DNA of 64,000 nt from Lyngbya sp. HA4199-MV5 (GCA_019359375.1 JAHHHL010000026.1:1-64000), one strand, 5' to 3'. Positions 35,434 through 45,600 are shown, numbered from the stretch's first letter. The notes: generated by a model not told the origin, from the sequence alone. Numbers and translations are program-made.

Positions 35434-35907
35434 TCAAATCTCGATCGAAGCATCAGAAAGAATTTGCTGATACTTCTCGCTCACTTGTTGTAAATCATAG
35501 GTAGGAGTCGCTGTTTCAACCTTGAGCGCTTTGAGTTGTCCAATAGATTCACTGGCTTCGGTCAATCGCTCAGCCGTTTGTAGTTTTGTAGTGACTGTCA
35601 CCCCTGCCGAACAGACTGCGGCAAAGAAACAGGTTACTTTCCAATTTGCAGCATTCCCGATCGTTCCCGCCATGCCTGCTAAGAGTGTAGCCAGGGCGCT
35701 GAGAATAATATTGGTTGTGGTGTAGCGAGAGTTTTTACGTTTGAGTGTATTTCTCTGCTCTCGTGCCTTTTCCAGGCTGCTAGAAATCTGTGATCTCACC
35801 ATATTTAATTGTGTTTCTACATTCGAATGGTCATTCATGAGGTTTTGCTCAAAACTTAAAGTTTGCTTGAATGGTTCTGGTGCGATCGCACCTATCATCA
35901 AGTTCAT
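35434..35907 (-). CDS. small two-helix membrane protein (DUF4231/SLATT-like)
   Basis: 157 residues. A charged helical N-terminus (QISSSLEKAREQRNTLKRKN), two adjacent hydrophobic helices (TNIILSALATLLAGMAG and VTCFFAAVCSAGVTVTT), then an amphipathic tail. The layout resembles small DUF4231/SLATT proteins. The start is uncertain; an internal ATG at 35838 (MNDHSNVETQ) is possible. It directly follows the AraC gene. Confidence 0.5.
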   Translation of the reverse strand: MNLMIGAIAPEPFKQTLSFEQNLMNDHSNVETQLNMVRSQISSSLEKAREQRNTLKRKNSRYTTTNIILSALATLLAGMAGTIGNAANWKVTCFFAAVCSAGVTVTTKLQTAERLTEASESIGQLKALKVETATPTYDLQQVSEKYQQILSDASIEI

Positions 35908-35914
35908 CGTGAGA

Positions 35915-36349
35915 TTAGCGAACCTGCTTGGGAGTCGTTCCTGTGAGGCGTTTAAACTGTAAATTCAAATGGCTTTGGCTGGCGAAGCCGACCTGTAAGG
36001 CAATGTCTGCGATCGCCAAATCCGTTTTTGACAGCATCACTTTTGCCCGTTCCACCCGCTGCTGAATCACGTATTGGCGTGGGGAAATGTCGAGCGCTTG
36101 TTTGAATGCAGTGGCAAAGTAAGTCGGGCTGAGATGAAGCGTTTCTGCAAGTTCAGCCAGTGACAAGTCTTGGTCAAGGTGAGTATGAATATATTTGAGT
36201 ACTTGCTGCAATTGGGTGCGCGTTAAGCCTCTGTTCTTAGATTCAACGGTTGGCTTTGTACTTGTTAGCATGGTTAAAAATTGGCAATTTTGTTCAAAAA
36301 AGCAGGCAAAAGCTAGCCATCGACTTAGATAGCTGATTGGCACTCGCAA
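35915..36349 (-). CDS. AraC-family transcriptional regulator (DNA-binding domain only)
   Basis: 144 residues with the two-HTH AraC domain at about 45-144: LDQDLSLAELAETLHLSPTY, FATAFKQALDISPRQYV, LAIADIALQVGFASQSHLN, KRLTGTTPKQVR. There is no recognisable N-terminal sensory domain; MLTSTKPTVE at 36271 is an alternative start. It is the only AraC-type regulator in the window and the natural candidate to bind the repeated promoter-like elements, an inference supported by AraC-end relics beside several of them. Confidence 0.85.
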   Translation of the reverse strand: MRVPISYLSRWLAFACFFEQNCQFLTMLTSTKPTVESKNRGLTRTQLQQVLKYIHTHLDQDLSLAELAETLHLSPTYFATAFKQALDISPRQYVIQQRVERAKVMLSKTDLAIADIALQVGFASQSHLNLQFKRLTGTTPKQVR

Positions 36350-36380
36350 ACAAATCAGATATGAATTGAGAGCAGAAAAC

Positions 36381-37049
36381 TTAATGACTTACGGTGTTAA
36401 CCGTTGTGAGCAATTGCTCAAAGTTCCAACGATCGCGATAGCGAATTCCGTTGATGAACAGTGCGGGTGCAGTGACGACTCCACTGAGGTGTCCACTCTC
36501 AACGTCTTCGTTAATGCGATCGATGTGCTTTTTCTTAGATAGATCTTGCAAAAACTGAGGGATATCAAGTCCTAAGCGATCGGCATACTCCACCAGATAG
36601 CCATTATCCAGCGCAAATTGATGGGTGAATAGCATCTCATGCATCTGCCAAAATTGATCTTGTGCTGCTGCGGCTTCCGCTACTTCTGCGGCCTTTTGTG
36701 CTTGAGGATAGATTGACTCAATGAAATGGCGAAACACGACACAAACTCGGTTTTCATCAGGAAATATAGACTCGAAATGTTGCTGAACGGCCTGAATCAA
36801 CCGATGTACTTCCCCACACTGAGGAGATTGATAATTCCCATATTCCACGAGTACGACTGGAGCAGTAAGTATTCCCTGGTAGTGATCGCGTTGTGAAGGG
36901 GAAACAAAGAGTTGATTGAGGTTACTATCTTGATTCATCGGACTTTTTAGCGAAAAAATTTTCATGACATCAAGGGATGACCATGACTCATATCTAGGAT
37001 TTTCTTTGACTGGAATGATTGACCTTACCCTGTATTGGTATGACTTCAT
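36381..37049 (-). CDS. DsbA-like thioredoxin-fold protein with one active-site Cys
   Basis: 222 residues. DsbA_4-type domain: APVVLVEYGNYQSPQCGEVHR at the active site, VFRHFIESIYPQAQKAAEVAEAAAAQDQFW, and cis-Pro region VTAPALFINGIRY. The usual CxxC is SPQC, so the N-terminal nucleophile Cys is missing and normal dithiol oxidase activity is unlikely. No signal peptide. The start is uncertain; 36965 is an alternative. Confidence 0.8.
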   Translation of the reverse strand: MKSYQYRVRSIIPVKENPRYESWSSLDVMKIFSLKSPMNQDSNLNQLFVSPSQRDHYQGILTAPVVLVEYGNYQSPQCGEVHRLIQAVQQHFESIFPDENRVCVVFRHFIESIYPQAQKAAEVAEAAAAQDQFWQMHEMLFTHQFALDNGYLVEYADRLGLDIPQFLQDLSKKKHIDRINEDVESGHLSGVVTAPALFINGIRYRDRWNFEQLLTTVNTVSH

Positions 37050-37160
37050 CCTATGAAATCAATGCTGCGTTGTCGCCAACTCAGGGTCGAGTGTTTGCAG
37101 GTAGGAAACAGCAGTTGCGACCTATCTCTACCGCGAATCAACAACCGAACTTAAGTTCAG

Positions 37161-37790
37161 TTACAGCTTAGTGAGTCCCCGCTTTAGGGCTTTGACGACG
37201 GCTTGAGTGCGATCGCTCACACCCAGTTTGCTCAAAATCCGGTTGATGTGAAATTTGACCGTGCTTTCAGTAATATTCAAAGCTGCACCAATGTCATGAT
37301 TGGTTAAACCATCTGCCATCAGGTCAATAACCTCTCGTTCGCGATCGCTCAACTCTGGATTTTTCATGCGCTGAACCAGTTTGGCAGCAACCTCAGGCGG
37401 GATATACTGTTGCCCGCTGTGAACAATATGAATGGCATTGAGCAGTGCATCGGGTTCAGCATCCTTGAGCAGATAACCTTTAGCTCCGGCGTGTAGTCCA
37501 CGATAGATATCTTCGTCACCATCATAGGTCGTTAGCATAATAATCCGGGCATGCGTAAACTCAGCACAGATTGCAATGGTCGCATCAACACCGCTCATCT
37601 GCGGCATCCGTAAGTCCATCAGGGTGACATCGGGCTGGTGTTGTTGATACTGAGCGATCGCTTCCTGCCCATTCCCCGCTTGACCCACCACGGTCATGTC
37701 TGGCTCATTTTCAATCATCGCGGCTAGTCCCTGTCGGACGATGGAGTGATCATCGACAATCAAAACGCGAATTGCCGTAGACTGACTCAT
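37161..37790 (-). CDS. NarL/LuxR-type response regulator
   Basis: 209 residues. Receiver with acidic pair VDDHS, phospho-acceptor Asp59 (LMDLRMP), and Lys in YLLKDAEPD; C-terminal LuxR HTH (LSDREREVIDLMADGL, TNHDIGAALNITESTVKFHI). The start overlaps the stop of the giant hybrid kinase by four bases (ATGA), so kinase and regulator are translationally coupled and should form one two-component pair. Confidence 0.93.
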   Translation of the reverse strand: MSQSTAIRVLIVDDHSIVRQGLAAMIENEPDMTVVGQAGNGQEAIAQYQQHQPDVTLMDLRMPQMSGVDATIAICAEFTHARIIMLTTYDGDEDIYRGLHAGAKGYLLKDAEPDALLNAIHIVHSGQQYIPPEVAAKLVQRMKNPELSDREREVIDLMADGLTNHDIGAALNITESTVKFHINRILSKLGVSDRTQAVVKALKRGLTKL

Positions 37791-40700
37791 ACTGCCTCCC
37801 GATGCACAGATACGCTCACTTCTGTTCCCCGCCCTGGTTGGCTATCAATGGAGAGTTGTGCGCCAATGTGTTCTGCTCGTTCGCTCATCCCTAGTAAACC
37901 AAACCCTTGACTTAAAGTTGTGTTGTTGACTTCAAAGCCTCGTCCATCGTCTCTAATTCGCAAGCAGCATTGTGTCAGTTCATAAACCAATTCAATCCGA
38001 ATCTCATTCGCTTGGGCATACTTAACTGCGTTTGTAAATGCTTCCTGTCCAATTCTCAACAGGTTATTTTCAGTGTCAGGGGGTAATGTATAAGGTGTGC
38101 CAACAATCTCACAAATCAAGCGAGTTTCGGTTGAGGATTGCAAACTAGAGACAAATTGCTCCAGTGCTGTCCACAGGTTGCCATCCTCTAGTGATTGGGG
38201 GCGTAGTGCCGCAACCGATCGTCGAGCCTCTGTCAGCCCACTGCGAGCCAGATCGCGCACGGTCTGGATATGCGTTTGTATCGCTTCTGGGTTAGTTTTT
38301 GCTAATCGAGAAATGGCTCCCATGTGAACCAGAACACCTGTAAAGGCTTGGGCGAGCGTGTCGTGAATTTCCCGCGCCATGCGGTTGCGTTCTTCCAAAA
38401 TCGAGGCGGCTTCTGCTTGCTTTTGCAGCGTAATATCTCGCGATAGCCAAATCACTTGCTCGTGCCGAATAGGGGCAATGCGTGCCGAAAACCAGGTTTC
38501 TCGTCCAGCGATCGGCAGACTGTATTCAACGGTGAGCACTTGTTGGGTTCTCAGCGCCTGCTGAACATAACCCATAGATTGATCGGCTTGTTCTTTTTCA
38601 AAGATTTGATGCAGTGTTTTACCAATCTTCTCCTCAACTGGGCTATACAACTGACTCGGACTTCCTTCGACTGAGCTGATCACTCGCCCTTCAGCAGTCA
38701 CAACACACAGCGGATCAGGAATGGCTAAAAAGAGTGCCCGCAGTTCTGCTTCAGAGGCTTGCAGTGCGGCTTCTGCCCGTTTACGGTCGCTAATATCTGA
38801 AATCACCCCTTCCAGGTATCCATCGATTGCATTGACGCGAGCAGAGTAAAGCGCCCAAAACACGGTTCCATCTCGTTTTCGGAACTGAACTTCAAAGTTA
38901 TTCAATTCACCCTGCTGACTCAACGATTCAACTTCATGTTCGCGATCGCTAGAATGCACATAACAGCTTGTCTCTATCCCGCTTTTGCTCTCAATCATCT
39001 CCTCTGGTGAGTCATAGCCAAATAGAGTCGCAAAGCGTTGATTGACATCGAGAATTAATCCATCTGAGAGGCGCGTTCGGAAGATGCCGACCTGTGAGTT
39101 CTCAAAAATATTGCGGAACTTGGCTTCACTACGCTGTAGGGCTGCTTCTGCTGATTTACGATCGCTAATATCCGCAATTACTCCTTCGGTATATCCCTCT
39201 GTTGCATTCAGACGGGAGGAGTAAAGTGCCCAAAACACGGTTCCATCTCGTTTTCGGAGTTGAACTTCAAAGTTATCCAGTTCACCGTGCTGCCTGAGAA
39301 ATTCAATCACGTAGTTGCGATCGTCGGGGTTTACATAAACATTTGTACTGTGTTCAATCCCAATCACTTCTTCTGACGAGTGATAGCCAAATAGATTCGC
39401 AAGCCGCTGATTGGCATCGAGAACTAATCCATCCGAGAGGCGGATTCGGAAGATGCCAACCTGTGAGTTTTCAAAAATATTGCGGAACTTGGCTTCACTA
39501 CGCTGTAGGGCTGCTTCTGCCTGTTTGAGCCGGGTAATATCATTGCCAACCGATAAAATTTCCACGACCTGTCCCTGTTCATCCAGGATGGCTTGATTTG
39601 ACCAGGCAACCCAAACCCGGCTACCGTCTCGACACAGGTTTTCATTCTCAGCCTGAAAGTAAGATTCAGGCGAGTCAGATTTAAAGTTGTGAATCACATC
39701 ATGAACAAATTGTTTGAGATTTCGCCCAGAGGTTTCAGTCTCTGGAACGATCGTTTCGAGTAAAGTCCGCCCTAAAATCTGGTGTTTTTCATAGCCAAAG
39801 AATTCCAGCCCACAATCGTTCATGTATCGAATTCGCCCTTGCATATCAGAGCGAAGGATGATCGAGTTTGCAGTTTGAACTAGATTGCGATAATTTGCTT
39901 CACTTTTCCGCAATGCGGCTTCAGTTTGTTGACGCTCAGTGATCTCCTGTTGCAGGGCTTGAGTCCGCTCTTCTACTTTCCGTTCTAGTGTTTCGGCATA
40001 GTCTTCTAACCTTTCATACAGCCGAGCATTTTCTAGTGAAATTGCTGCCTGAGCCATCAACAGGTTGAGAACTTGCAGGCGATCGCTAGTAAACACTCCA
40101 GTACTGAGATTGTTCTCCAGATAGAGGATGCCGATCAACTGACTTTGCTTGAGAATTGGCATACAGAGGAGCGATCGCGTCTGCTGGCATTGAATAGACG
40201 GATCAGTCAAAAGAGACGATTCTCTGATGGCATCATCCAACACTAGCGTTTCTTGAGTGCGCTCTACCGAGTGGATGATAGAGATAGGAATTGTGGCACA
40301 ATTTTCAACAGCAATCTTTTCTAGGTCGCACAGCCTACTCCCGCTGCACTGAGCTACCACCGTCAGCCGATCGTCTTCCAGAAGAATCAGAGTACCTGTT
40401 TCAGCTCCGGCATTTTCAATCGCGACCTGCATCAATGTGGCAATCAGTTGATCGAGATGGATAATTTCTGAGAGGGCTTGAGCCGCTTTCATCACCGCTG
40501 CTAAATCGATCGCCGCAGCCGGATGACGGATCGTTTCATCCGTCACGATGGAATTTGATTGTCGAACCAGATTGGTGTTGAGGAGTTGTGGATAGCGTTT
40601 TTCTAAGTCTTTAACTTTAGCGATCGCGCCCCAGCGATCGTAGCAATAGTGCGCTTCTTTCATGTAGGTTTGGGCAATTTTTTCTCGACCTCTCGCCAAA

Positions 40701-43700
40701 TAATGTTTAGCTGCTAATTCATAAGCGAGTGCTTCTTCCTGGATATACTCATGTTCAGCAGCACCTGCGATCGCACGTTCATACAACTCCTCAGCCTCAA
40801 GAAATTGCCCTAAGACTCGCGCTTTCTCTGCTTCAACTAGATGAAACTTGTGGAGATAATTCATTGGGGCGTGTTCTGCCCATTTCTGCATCTTTTCTTG
40901 GTTAGTGATAACACAACTAAGCCAAGTTGATTTTTCAGAACTTGAAGCCTCAACCCATAGGCTCAAAAGCACCAGAGAATGATAGAAGTGGAATAAAGGT
41001 ACAGCTACGGTTGCTGTTTCTTTTTCTAAATACTGCCTGGCTAACACAGCAATTTGTGCAGCTTGATGATACTCTCCAAATAAATAATACAGTGTAAGTT
41101 TATTTACATAGAAGTAGTGAATTCCAGTTCCGTCTTGAACTGCAATAGCCTGTGGTAAGGCTTGATCTTCATCATATACACTACCTGTTAAACGGCTGGG
41201 ATTCTCAGACCTACCTAACAGATTAAGGATTGTCTGCCACAATATCGAAGTCCAATTAGAGTAGTTTTCTCGTCTGATTTGTTGGATTGCTTTACTATAA
41301 GCTGCTGTTTTTTGTTCTAGTTGGCTGAGTTCCTCACCGATAAAAAACGAGTGATAACATGCTGCATATGCAGCATAGCCAGCAAATTCAAAGTTTCCAG
41401 TTTCCATTCCGTTTTGATAAGCATCAACCAGAAATGGTATTGTTTTCCTACAATGAACCTTCCAGGGCATGATCATGCCACTAAATACTGTTAATGCTTC
41501 AGCATTCGCTTTTTTGGTATTCATTTGCTCCGCCAAGCTGAGAGCCAATTTGCCAAACTTATAACCAAGTTCAATGTCTTGAACAGCTCCGCACAGAACA
41601 AATCCGTATGCAGCATAACTGTGTGGTGACCGGGTAGCATTGCCGTATCTAATTGATAAACCTGCCATTTTGCACACAATCAGTATCATCAGTGCTGGTG
41701 ATACCATACATGCAGTACCCGCGATATTTGCCAGGATATAAATTGCTGACAGCGGTTCTGGTGCAGTCATCTTGGGTAGATTAATTAAGTCTTCGATTTC
41801 TCGTCCGGCGAATAGTGCAGCCGTTGACTCCAATTCTCTTTGAACATCTAGCTGGCTTGGAGTTTCTACCAAGATTATTCCCAAAAGATTCAACACTTCT
41901 AAGCCAACTTTAAGCGCTTTTTTCAAATTGCCCTGTGATAAATACCCTTGAATTCTGCTATCGTAAATTTGCACTTTGTCAACCATTGTTTTGGCGTGGT
42001 TGAGCACCACTTCAACAAATTGTTCCATCTCGTTGAAGTGACCGCTGAGGTATGCTGCCTTTGTTGCTTCCGAGTACAGCGTTAAGGTGAGGTCATACTC
42101 ACTCCGCCAACTCTCTACGTTGAGAAGTTTAAGCCCTAACCTGAAATACTGAAGGGCTGCTTCATAAGCCGTGGCTGCCTTTGCCTTCTGACCTGCCATT
42201 AAATTCAGTTTGGCAATTTCAATTTGTTCTACTCGAGCAGTGACAAGCTCAATTCCCTGATTGAGATGATCCACAATTGCAAAGAGCCGATCAAATTGTT
42301 GCTCTAGTGAAGTTTTTCCCAGTAAATTACGACCGATTTGGAGATGAACCACTTGTTTCTGCGGTTCGTCAATCAAAGCATAAGCGGCTTGCTGGACGCG
42401 ATCGTGCGAAAACCTATACTCCTGCACCAACAGATTTTCGTCTAGGTCAGATGAGGGTTGAATCAATCCAGCTTGGATTGCTGCTAGCAAGGACTGGGCA
42501 ATTGCTTTCGGTGATTTTTCGCAGACGATCGCCAACGTCGTCAAATCAAAATCAGCCCCAACACAAGCAGCGATGGAGAGAATTCGCTGTGTTGCTTCCG
42601 GCAATTTCTGCAACTGCCGCAACAGCAGCTCCACTACATTATCCGTGATAGCTTGAGCTTCAATCTCAACCAAGTTCCATTGCCAGTTCAACTGTTGGGC
42701 ATCAAAGGTCAACAGATTTTCGTCATACAACAGCTTCAAAAATTCGCCGACAAAGAAGGGATTGCCCTCGGTCTTGTGTGACACAGCCTGAGCTAGAGAA
42801 CAAACAGTGTCAGGATTATGGCGTAACGTCTGAGCGATCAGTTGGCTTAACGGTTCTAGAGTTAAGGGAGTCAAAATGATTTCCTGAAGCACTGCTCCCT
42901 GGTTTCGCAGGCTCTCTAGCGTCAAAACCAACGGATGCGTTGGAGTCACTTCATTGTCTCGGTAAGCTCCAATCAAAAACAGAGATTGAGTTTGCTCGTC
43001 GAGCAAGATCAGTTCGATTAATTTCAACGTCGCAGAATCAATCCACTGTAGATCGTCTAAGAAGATGACCAAAGGATGTTCTTTTGCACAAAACGCCCGC
43101 ACAAACCTTTGAAATGTCAGATTGAAGCGATTTTGTGCTTCGGTTGCTCCAACTTCAGGGACAGACGACTGCTTGCCAATAATCAACTCCACTTCTGGGA
43201 TGATATCAATGATGATTTGTCCGTTGCTGCCTAAAGCGGTGAGCAGGCGCGATCGCCACTCCTCCACCTGCTCGTCCAGTTCTCCCAGAAGCTGCTGCAC
43301 CAGCTTTTGTAGAGCATCGACGATCGCACTGTAGGGAACATTGCGCCCAAATTGGTCAAATTTGCTGGAGATAAAATAGCCGTGCTTTGCGGTGATCGGT
43401 TTGTAGAGTTCCTGCACCAATGCGGTTTTGCCAATGCCAGCATAACCCGACACCAGCAGCATTTCACGGACTCCCTCACTTCCTGCCACTCGGTCAAACG
43501 CCGCCAATAATGCTTCAATCTCTGCGGCTCGTCCATACAGTTTTTGAGGAATGCAAAACTGTTCAGACACATCTTGCAGACTCGATGGCAGCAGATCAAT
43601 TTGCCCACCTGCTGCAAGCTGTTGAGCGTAGCGTTCGAGATCGGCTTTGATCCCCCAAGCACTCTGATAGCGATCTTCCGCATTTTTCGCCATCAGTTTC

Positions 43701-44446
43701 AAAATCAGGTCTGAAATGGGTTTGGGAATTGTGGCGTTCAATTCATGCGGAGGGGTCGGCGATCGAGCAATGTGGCAGTGGACTAGCTCCAGGATATCTT
43801 GAGTCGGAAACGGCAACTGTCCGATCAACAGTTCGTAGAAAGTTGCCCCCAATGAATAGAAATCAGTGCGATAGTCCAACATCCGGTTCATCCGCCCGGT
43901 TTGCTCTGGCGACAAATAGGTGGGTGTTCCTTCTAGCAGATGCAGACTTTTGAACGTAGGATTTGTGCGGCTGAAGCGAGTGGCAATGCCAAAATCAATG
44001 ATTTTGACAACGCCAGTCCTCGGATTAAAGACAATGTTGCCAGGATTGATATCTTTATGGATGACATTTGTGGCATGGATTTTGCCGAGAGTGTCGGTAA
44101 TGGCGATTGCAATATCTAGAAAAACCGACAACGGCATGGGACAGAAATCAGGCTGCTGACGTATCCAGTACTCTAAAGACTCTCCACCAAAGTCTTCCAA
44201 GAGAATAACCAATGTGCGCTGATAGTCCTGCTGGCTGTATGCCTTGACTACGCCTTCAATGTTGAGGGAACGAGTAATTTCATATTCCTGCCGATAGCGC
44301 GTTAATTCTTGAGGAGAGGGATAATCCTGCTTCAGGACTTTGGCAATCACTGCACAACGATCCTGCTCTCGTGTGCCTCGATACACCAGAGAAGCCGTGC
44401 TCTCATAGATTTTGCTGTGAATCGCGACCCCAGGCAGGGTAATCAT
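37787..44446 (-). CDS. hybrid Ser/Thr kinase - ATPase - GAF/PAS - histidine kinase
   Basis: About 2219 residues from MITLPGVAIH with GGAGA upstream. Domain order: protein kinase (about 5-270; IHKDINPGN catalytic loop, DFG), AAA/ORC-type ATPase (Walker A GYAGIGKT ~334-341, Walker B VIFLDDLQWID), a long helical repeat region, GAF (~1325-1480), coiled coil, four or five PAS/PAC domains (two nearly duplicated, ~1640-1880), HisKA_3 with EIHDTLAQAF, and HATPase (LRIRDDGRGF). This is the cyanobacterial HstK-type architecture. Cytoplasmic; senses unknown signals and passes phosphate to the coupled LuxR regulator. Confidence 0.92.
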   Translation of the reverse strand: MITLPGVAIHSKIYESTASLVYRGTREQDRCAVIAKVLKQDYPSPQELTRYRQEYEITRSLNIEGVVKAYSQQDYQRTLVILLEDFGGESLEYWIRQQPDFCPMPLSVFLDIAIAITDTLGKIHATNVIHKDINPGNIVFNPRTGVVKIIDFGIATRFSRTNPTFKSLHLLEGTPTYLSPEQTGRMNRMLDYRTDFYSLGATFYELLIGQLPFPTQDILELVHCHIARSPTPPHELNATIPKPISDLILKLMAKNAEDRYQSAWGIKADLERYAQQLAAGGQIDLLPSSLQDVSEQFCIPQKLYGRAAEIEALLAAFDRVAGSEGVREMLLVSGYAGIGKTALVQELYKPITAKHGYFISSKFDQFGRNVPYSAIVDALQKLVQQLLGELDEQVEEWRSRLLTALGSNGQIIIDIIPEVELIIGKQSSVPEVGATEAQNRFNLTFQRFVRAFCAKEHPLVIFLDDLQWIDSATLKLIELILLDEQTQSLFLIGAYRDNEVTPTHPLVLTLESLRNQGAVLQEIILTPLTLEPLSQLIAQTLRHNPDTVCSLAQAVSHKTEGNPFFVGEFLKLLYDENLLTFDAQQLNWQWNLVEIEAQAITDNVVELLLRQLQKLPEATQRILSIAACVGADFDLTTLAIVCEKSPKAIAQSLLAAIQAGLIQPSSDLDENLLVQEYRFSHDRVQQAAYALIDEPQKQVVHLQIGRNLLGKTSLEQQFDRLFAIVDHLNQGIELVTARVEQIEIAKLNLMAGQKAKAATAYEAALQYFRLGLKLLNVESWRSEYDLTLTLYSEATKAAYLSGHFNEMEQFVEVVLNHAKTMVDKVQIYDSRIQGYLSQGNLKKALKVGLEVLNLLGIILVETPSQLDVQRELESTAALFAGREIEDLINLPKMTAPEPLSAIYILANIAGTACMVSPALMILIVCKMAGLSIRYGNATRSPHSYAAYGFVLCGAVQDIELGYKFGKLALSLAEQMNTKKANAEALTVFSGMIMPWKVHCRKTIPFLVDAYQNGMETGNFEFAGYAAYAACYHSFFIGEELSQLEQKTAAYSKAIQQIRRENYSNWTSILWQTILNLLGRSENPSRLTGSVYDEDQALPQAIAVQDGTGIHYFYVNKLTLYYLFGEYHQAAQIAVLARQYLEKETATVAVPLFHFYHSLVLLSLWVEASSSEKSTWLSCVITNQEKMQKWAEHAPMNYLHKFHLVEAEKARVLGQFLEAEELYERAIAGAAEHEYIQEEALAYELAAKHYLARGREKIAQTYMKEAHYCYDRWGAIAKVKDLEKRYPQLLNTNLVRQSNSIVTDETIRHPAAAIDLAAVMKAAQALSEIIHLDQLIATLMQVAIENAGAETGTLILLEDDRLTVVAQCSGSRLCDLEKIAVENCATIPISIIHSVERTQETLVLDDAIRESSLLTDPSIQCQQTRSLLCMPILKQSQLIGILYLENNLSTGVFTSDRLQVLNLLMAQAAISLENARLYERLEDYAETLERKVEERTQALQQEITERQQTEAALRKSEANYRNLVQTANSIILRSDMQGRIRYMNDCGLEFFGYEKHQILGRTLLETIVPETETSGRNLKQFVHDVIHNFKSDSPESYFQAENENLCRDGSRVWVAWSNQAILDEQGQVVEILSVGNDITRLKQAEAALQRSEAKFRNIFENSQVGIFRIRLSDGLVLDANQRLANLFGYHSSEEVIGIEHSTNVYVNPDDRNYVIEFLRQHGELDNFEVQLRKRDGTVFWALYSSRLNATEGYTEGVIADISDRKSAEAALQRSEAKFRNIFENSQVGIFRTRLSDGLILDVNQRFATLFGYDSPEEMIESKSGIETSCYVHSSDREHEVESLSQQGELNNFEVQFRKRDGTVFWALYSARVNAIDGYLEGVISDISDRKRAEAALQASEAELRALFLAIPDPLCVVTAEGRVISSVEGSPSQLYSPVEEKIGKTLHQIFEKEQADQSMGYVQQALRTQQVLTVEYSLPIAGRETWFSARIAPIRHEQVIWLSRDITLQKQAEAASILEERNRMAREIHDTLAQAFTGVLVHMGAISRLAKTNPEAIQTHIQTVRDLARSGLTEARRSVAALRPQSLEDGNLWTALEQFVSSLQSSTETRLICEIVGTPYTLPPDTENNLLRIGQEAFTNAVKYAQANEIRIELVYELTQCCLRIRDDGRGFEVNNTTLSQGFGLLGMSERAEHIGAQLSIDSQPGRGTEVSVSVHREAV

Positions 44447-44608
44447 TGAACGCTCTCCCACTACAGCACTGTCGCCCCTACCAAAGTCTATCGTTTGCCA
44501 GATGCCAGGAAATCATCTCTTTAGCAGATTTACCGAAGCACTTGTGCTGCTATGTCTACTGGTTCGTAAGGAGTCCAAAAAACCGCGGTAAGGTGAAACT
44601 ACGTTGAT

Positions 44609-45526
44609 TTAAACGAAATCTTCCATAATCAGGGCGTGATTTAAGCCATTGGCGGCAACGCTACCCTGAAAAACAGCAACCGCGATCGCTTGCATGGGTG
44701 AAGTGATGTCACCTGCCGCATAAACGCCTTTAACACTGGTTTCGTTAAAAACATTGGTTGTCTTGATTAAATTGAATTCATTCAACTCACAGCCTAATTT
44801 TTCAGCCAGGTTGGAACGCAGCGTTTGCATCGGTCGGATCAGGATTCCATGACGCGTAATTTTCTCACCCGCTTCAAAAACGATGGTTTCTAATCGTCCG
44901 TTATCGCCTTCGAGCCGGATAATTTTCTCTTCACGGACAAGGATCTGCCGGTTCTCCAGCAGTGTCTTTTGTTCAGCGGTCAGTTCAGCTTTGCCATTGG
45001 TGCAGAGGACTAAATCGGCACTCCAGTTTCTCAGCAGTGCCGCCATTTCGATGCCCGTTTCGCCATTTCCCACAACGGCAAGTGGTTCATCGCGCACTTC
45101 CCAGGCGTGGCAATACGGACAATGAAACACACTTTTGCCCCAAAAATCTCCAAAGTTTTCGATGTCGGGGAACTCATCAATCACCCCGAACGCCAGCAAA
45201 ATTTTGCGCGATCGCTTCATTGTGCCATCCTCAAACACGACTTCAAATTGGTTGCCGGATGGGTTGATTTCTTTGACGGCGATCGCTTGAAATCCGACAC
45301 TTTCGTAGGGTTTGAGTTGGTCACGTCCGATACTCAAAAGTTCATGCGGGCTGATGCCATCACGAGTGAAAAAATTGTGCGACTCGTGTGCAGATGCGTT
45401 ACGCGGATTGCCTTTGTCGCAGACCAACACTCGACGGCGACTTCTGCCCAAAAGGAGTGCTGCGCTGAGGCCGGCAGAACCGCCGCCAACAATCACACAA
45501 TCGTAAATCGCTTTGTTTTCGTTCAT
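44609..45526 (-). CDS. thioredoxin-reductase-like flavoprotein
   Basis: 305 residues from MNENKAIYDCVIVG with a GGGAAGAG site. FAD motif VIVGGGSAGLSAALLLGRS, redox-type FHCPYCHAWE with two Cys, NAD(P) motif AVVGNGETGIEMAALL, and C-terminal GVYAAGDITSPMQAIAVAVFQG. The CPYC layout fits the thioredoxin reductase/ferredoxin-disulfide-reductase-like group. Partner unknown; 75 bp downstream of the hydrolase gene on the same strand. Confidence 0.88.
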   Translation of the reverse strand: MNENKAIYDCVIVGGGSAGLSAALLLGRSRRRVLVCDKGNPRNASAHESHNFFTRDGISPHELLSIGRDQLKPYESVGFQAIAVKEINPSGNQFEVVFEDGTMKRSRKILLAFGVIDEFPDIENFGDFWGKSVFHCPYCHAWEVRDEPLAVVGNGETGIEMAALLRNWSADLVLCTNGKAELTAEQKTLLENRQILVREEKIIRLEGDNGRLETIVFEAGEKITRHGILIRPMQTLRSNLAEKLGCELNEFNLIKTTNVFNETSVKGVYAAGDITSPMQAIAVAVFQGSVAANGLNHALIMEDFV

Positions 45527-45600
45527 TATCTCTTCCCTAATTTCTTCTGCATTTCCAAAGCAAGTATTTCCATCGTCCGCCTGCTCTTGACGATCGATTA

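Noticed and set aside
37147-37158. Palindrome GAACTTAAGTTC after the response regulator gene
   Set aside because: Twelve bases without a T-run; too weak to call a terminator or operator.
42277-43953. Several plus-strand frames of 70-120 codons inside the giant kinase gene
   Set aside because: They are shadows of the 2.2-kilo-residue minus-strand gene with well-defined domains.
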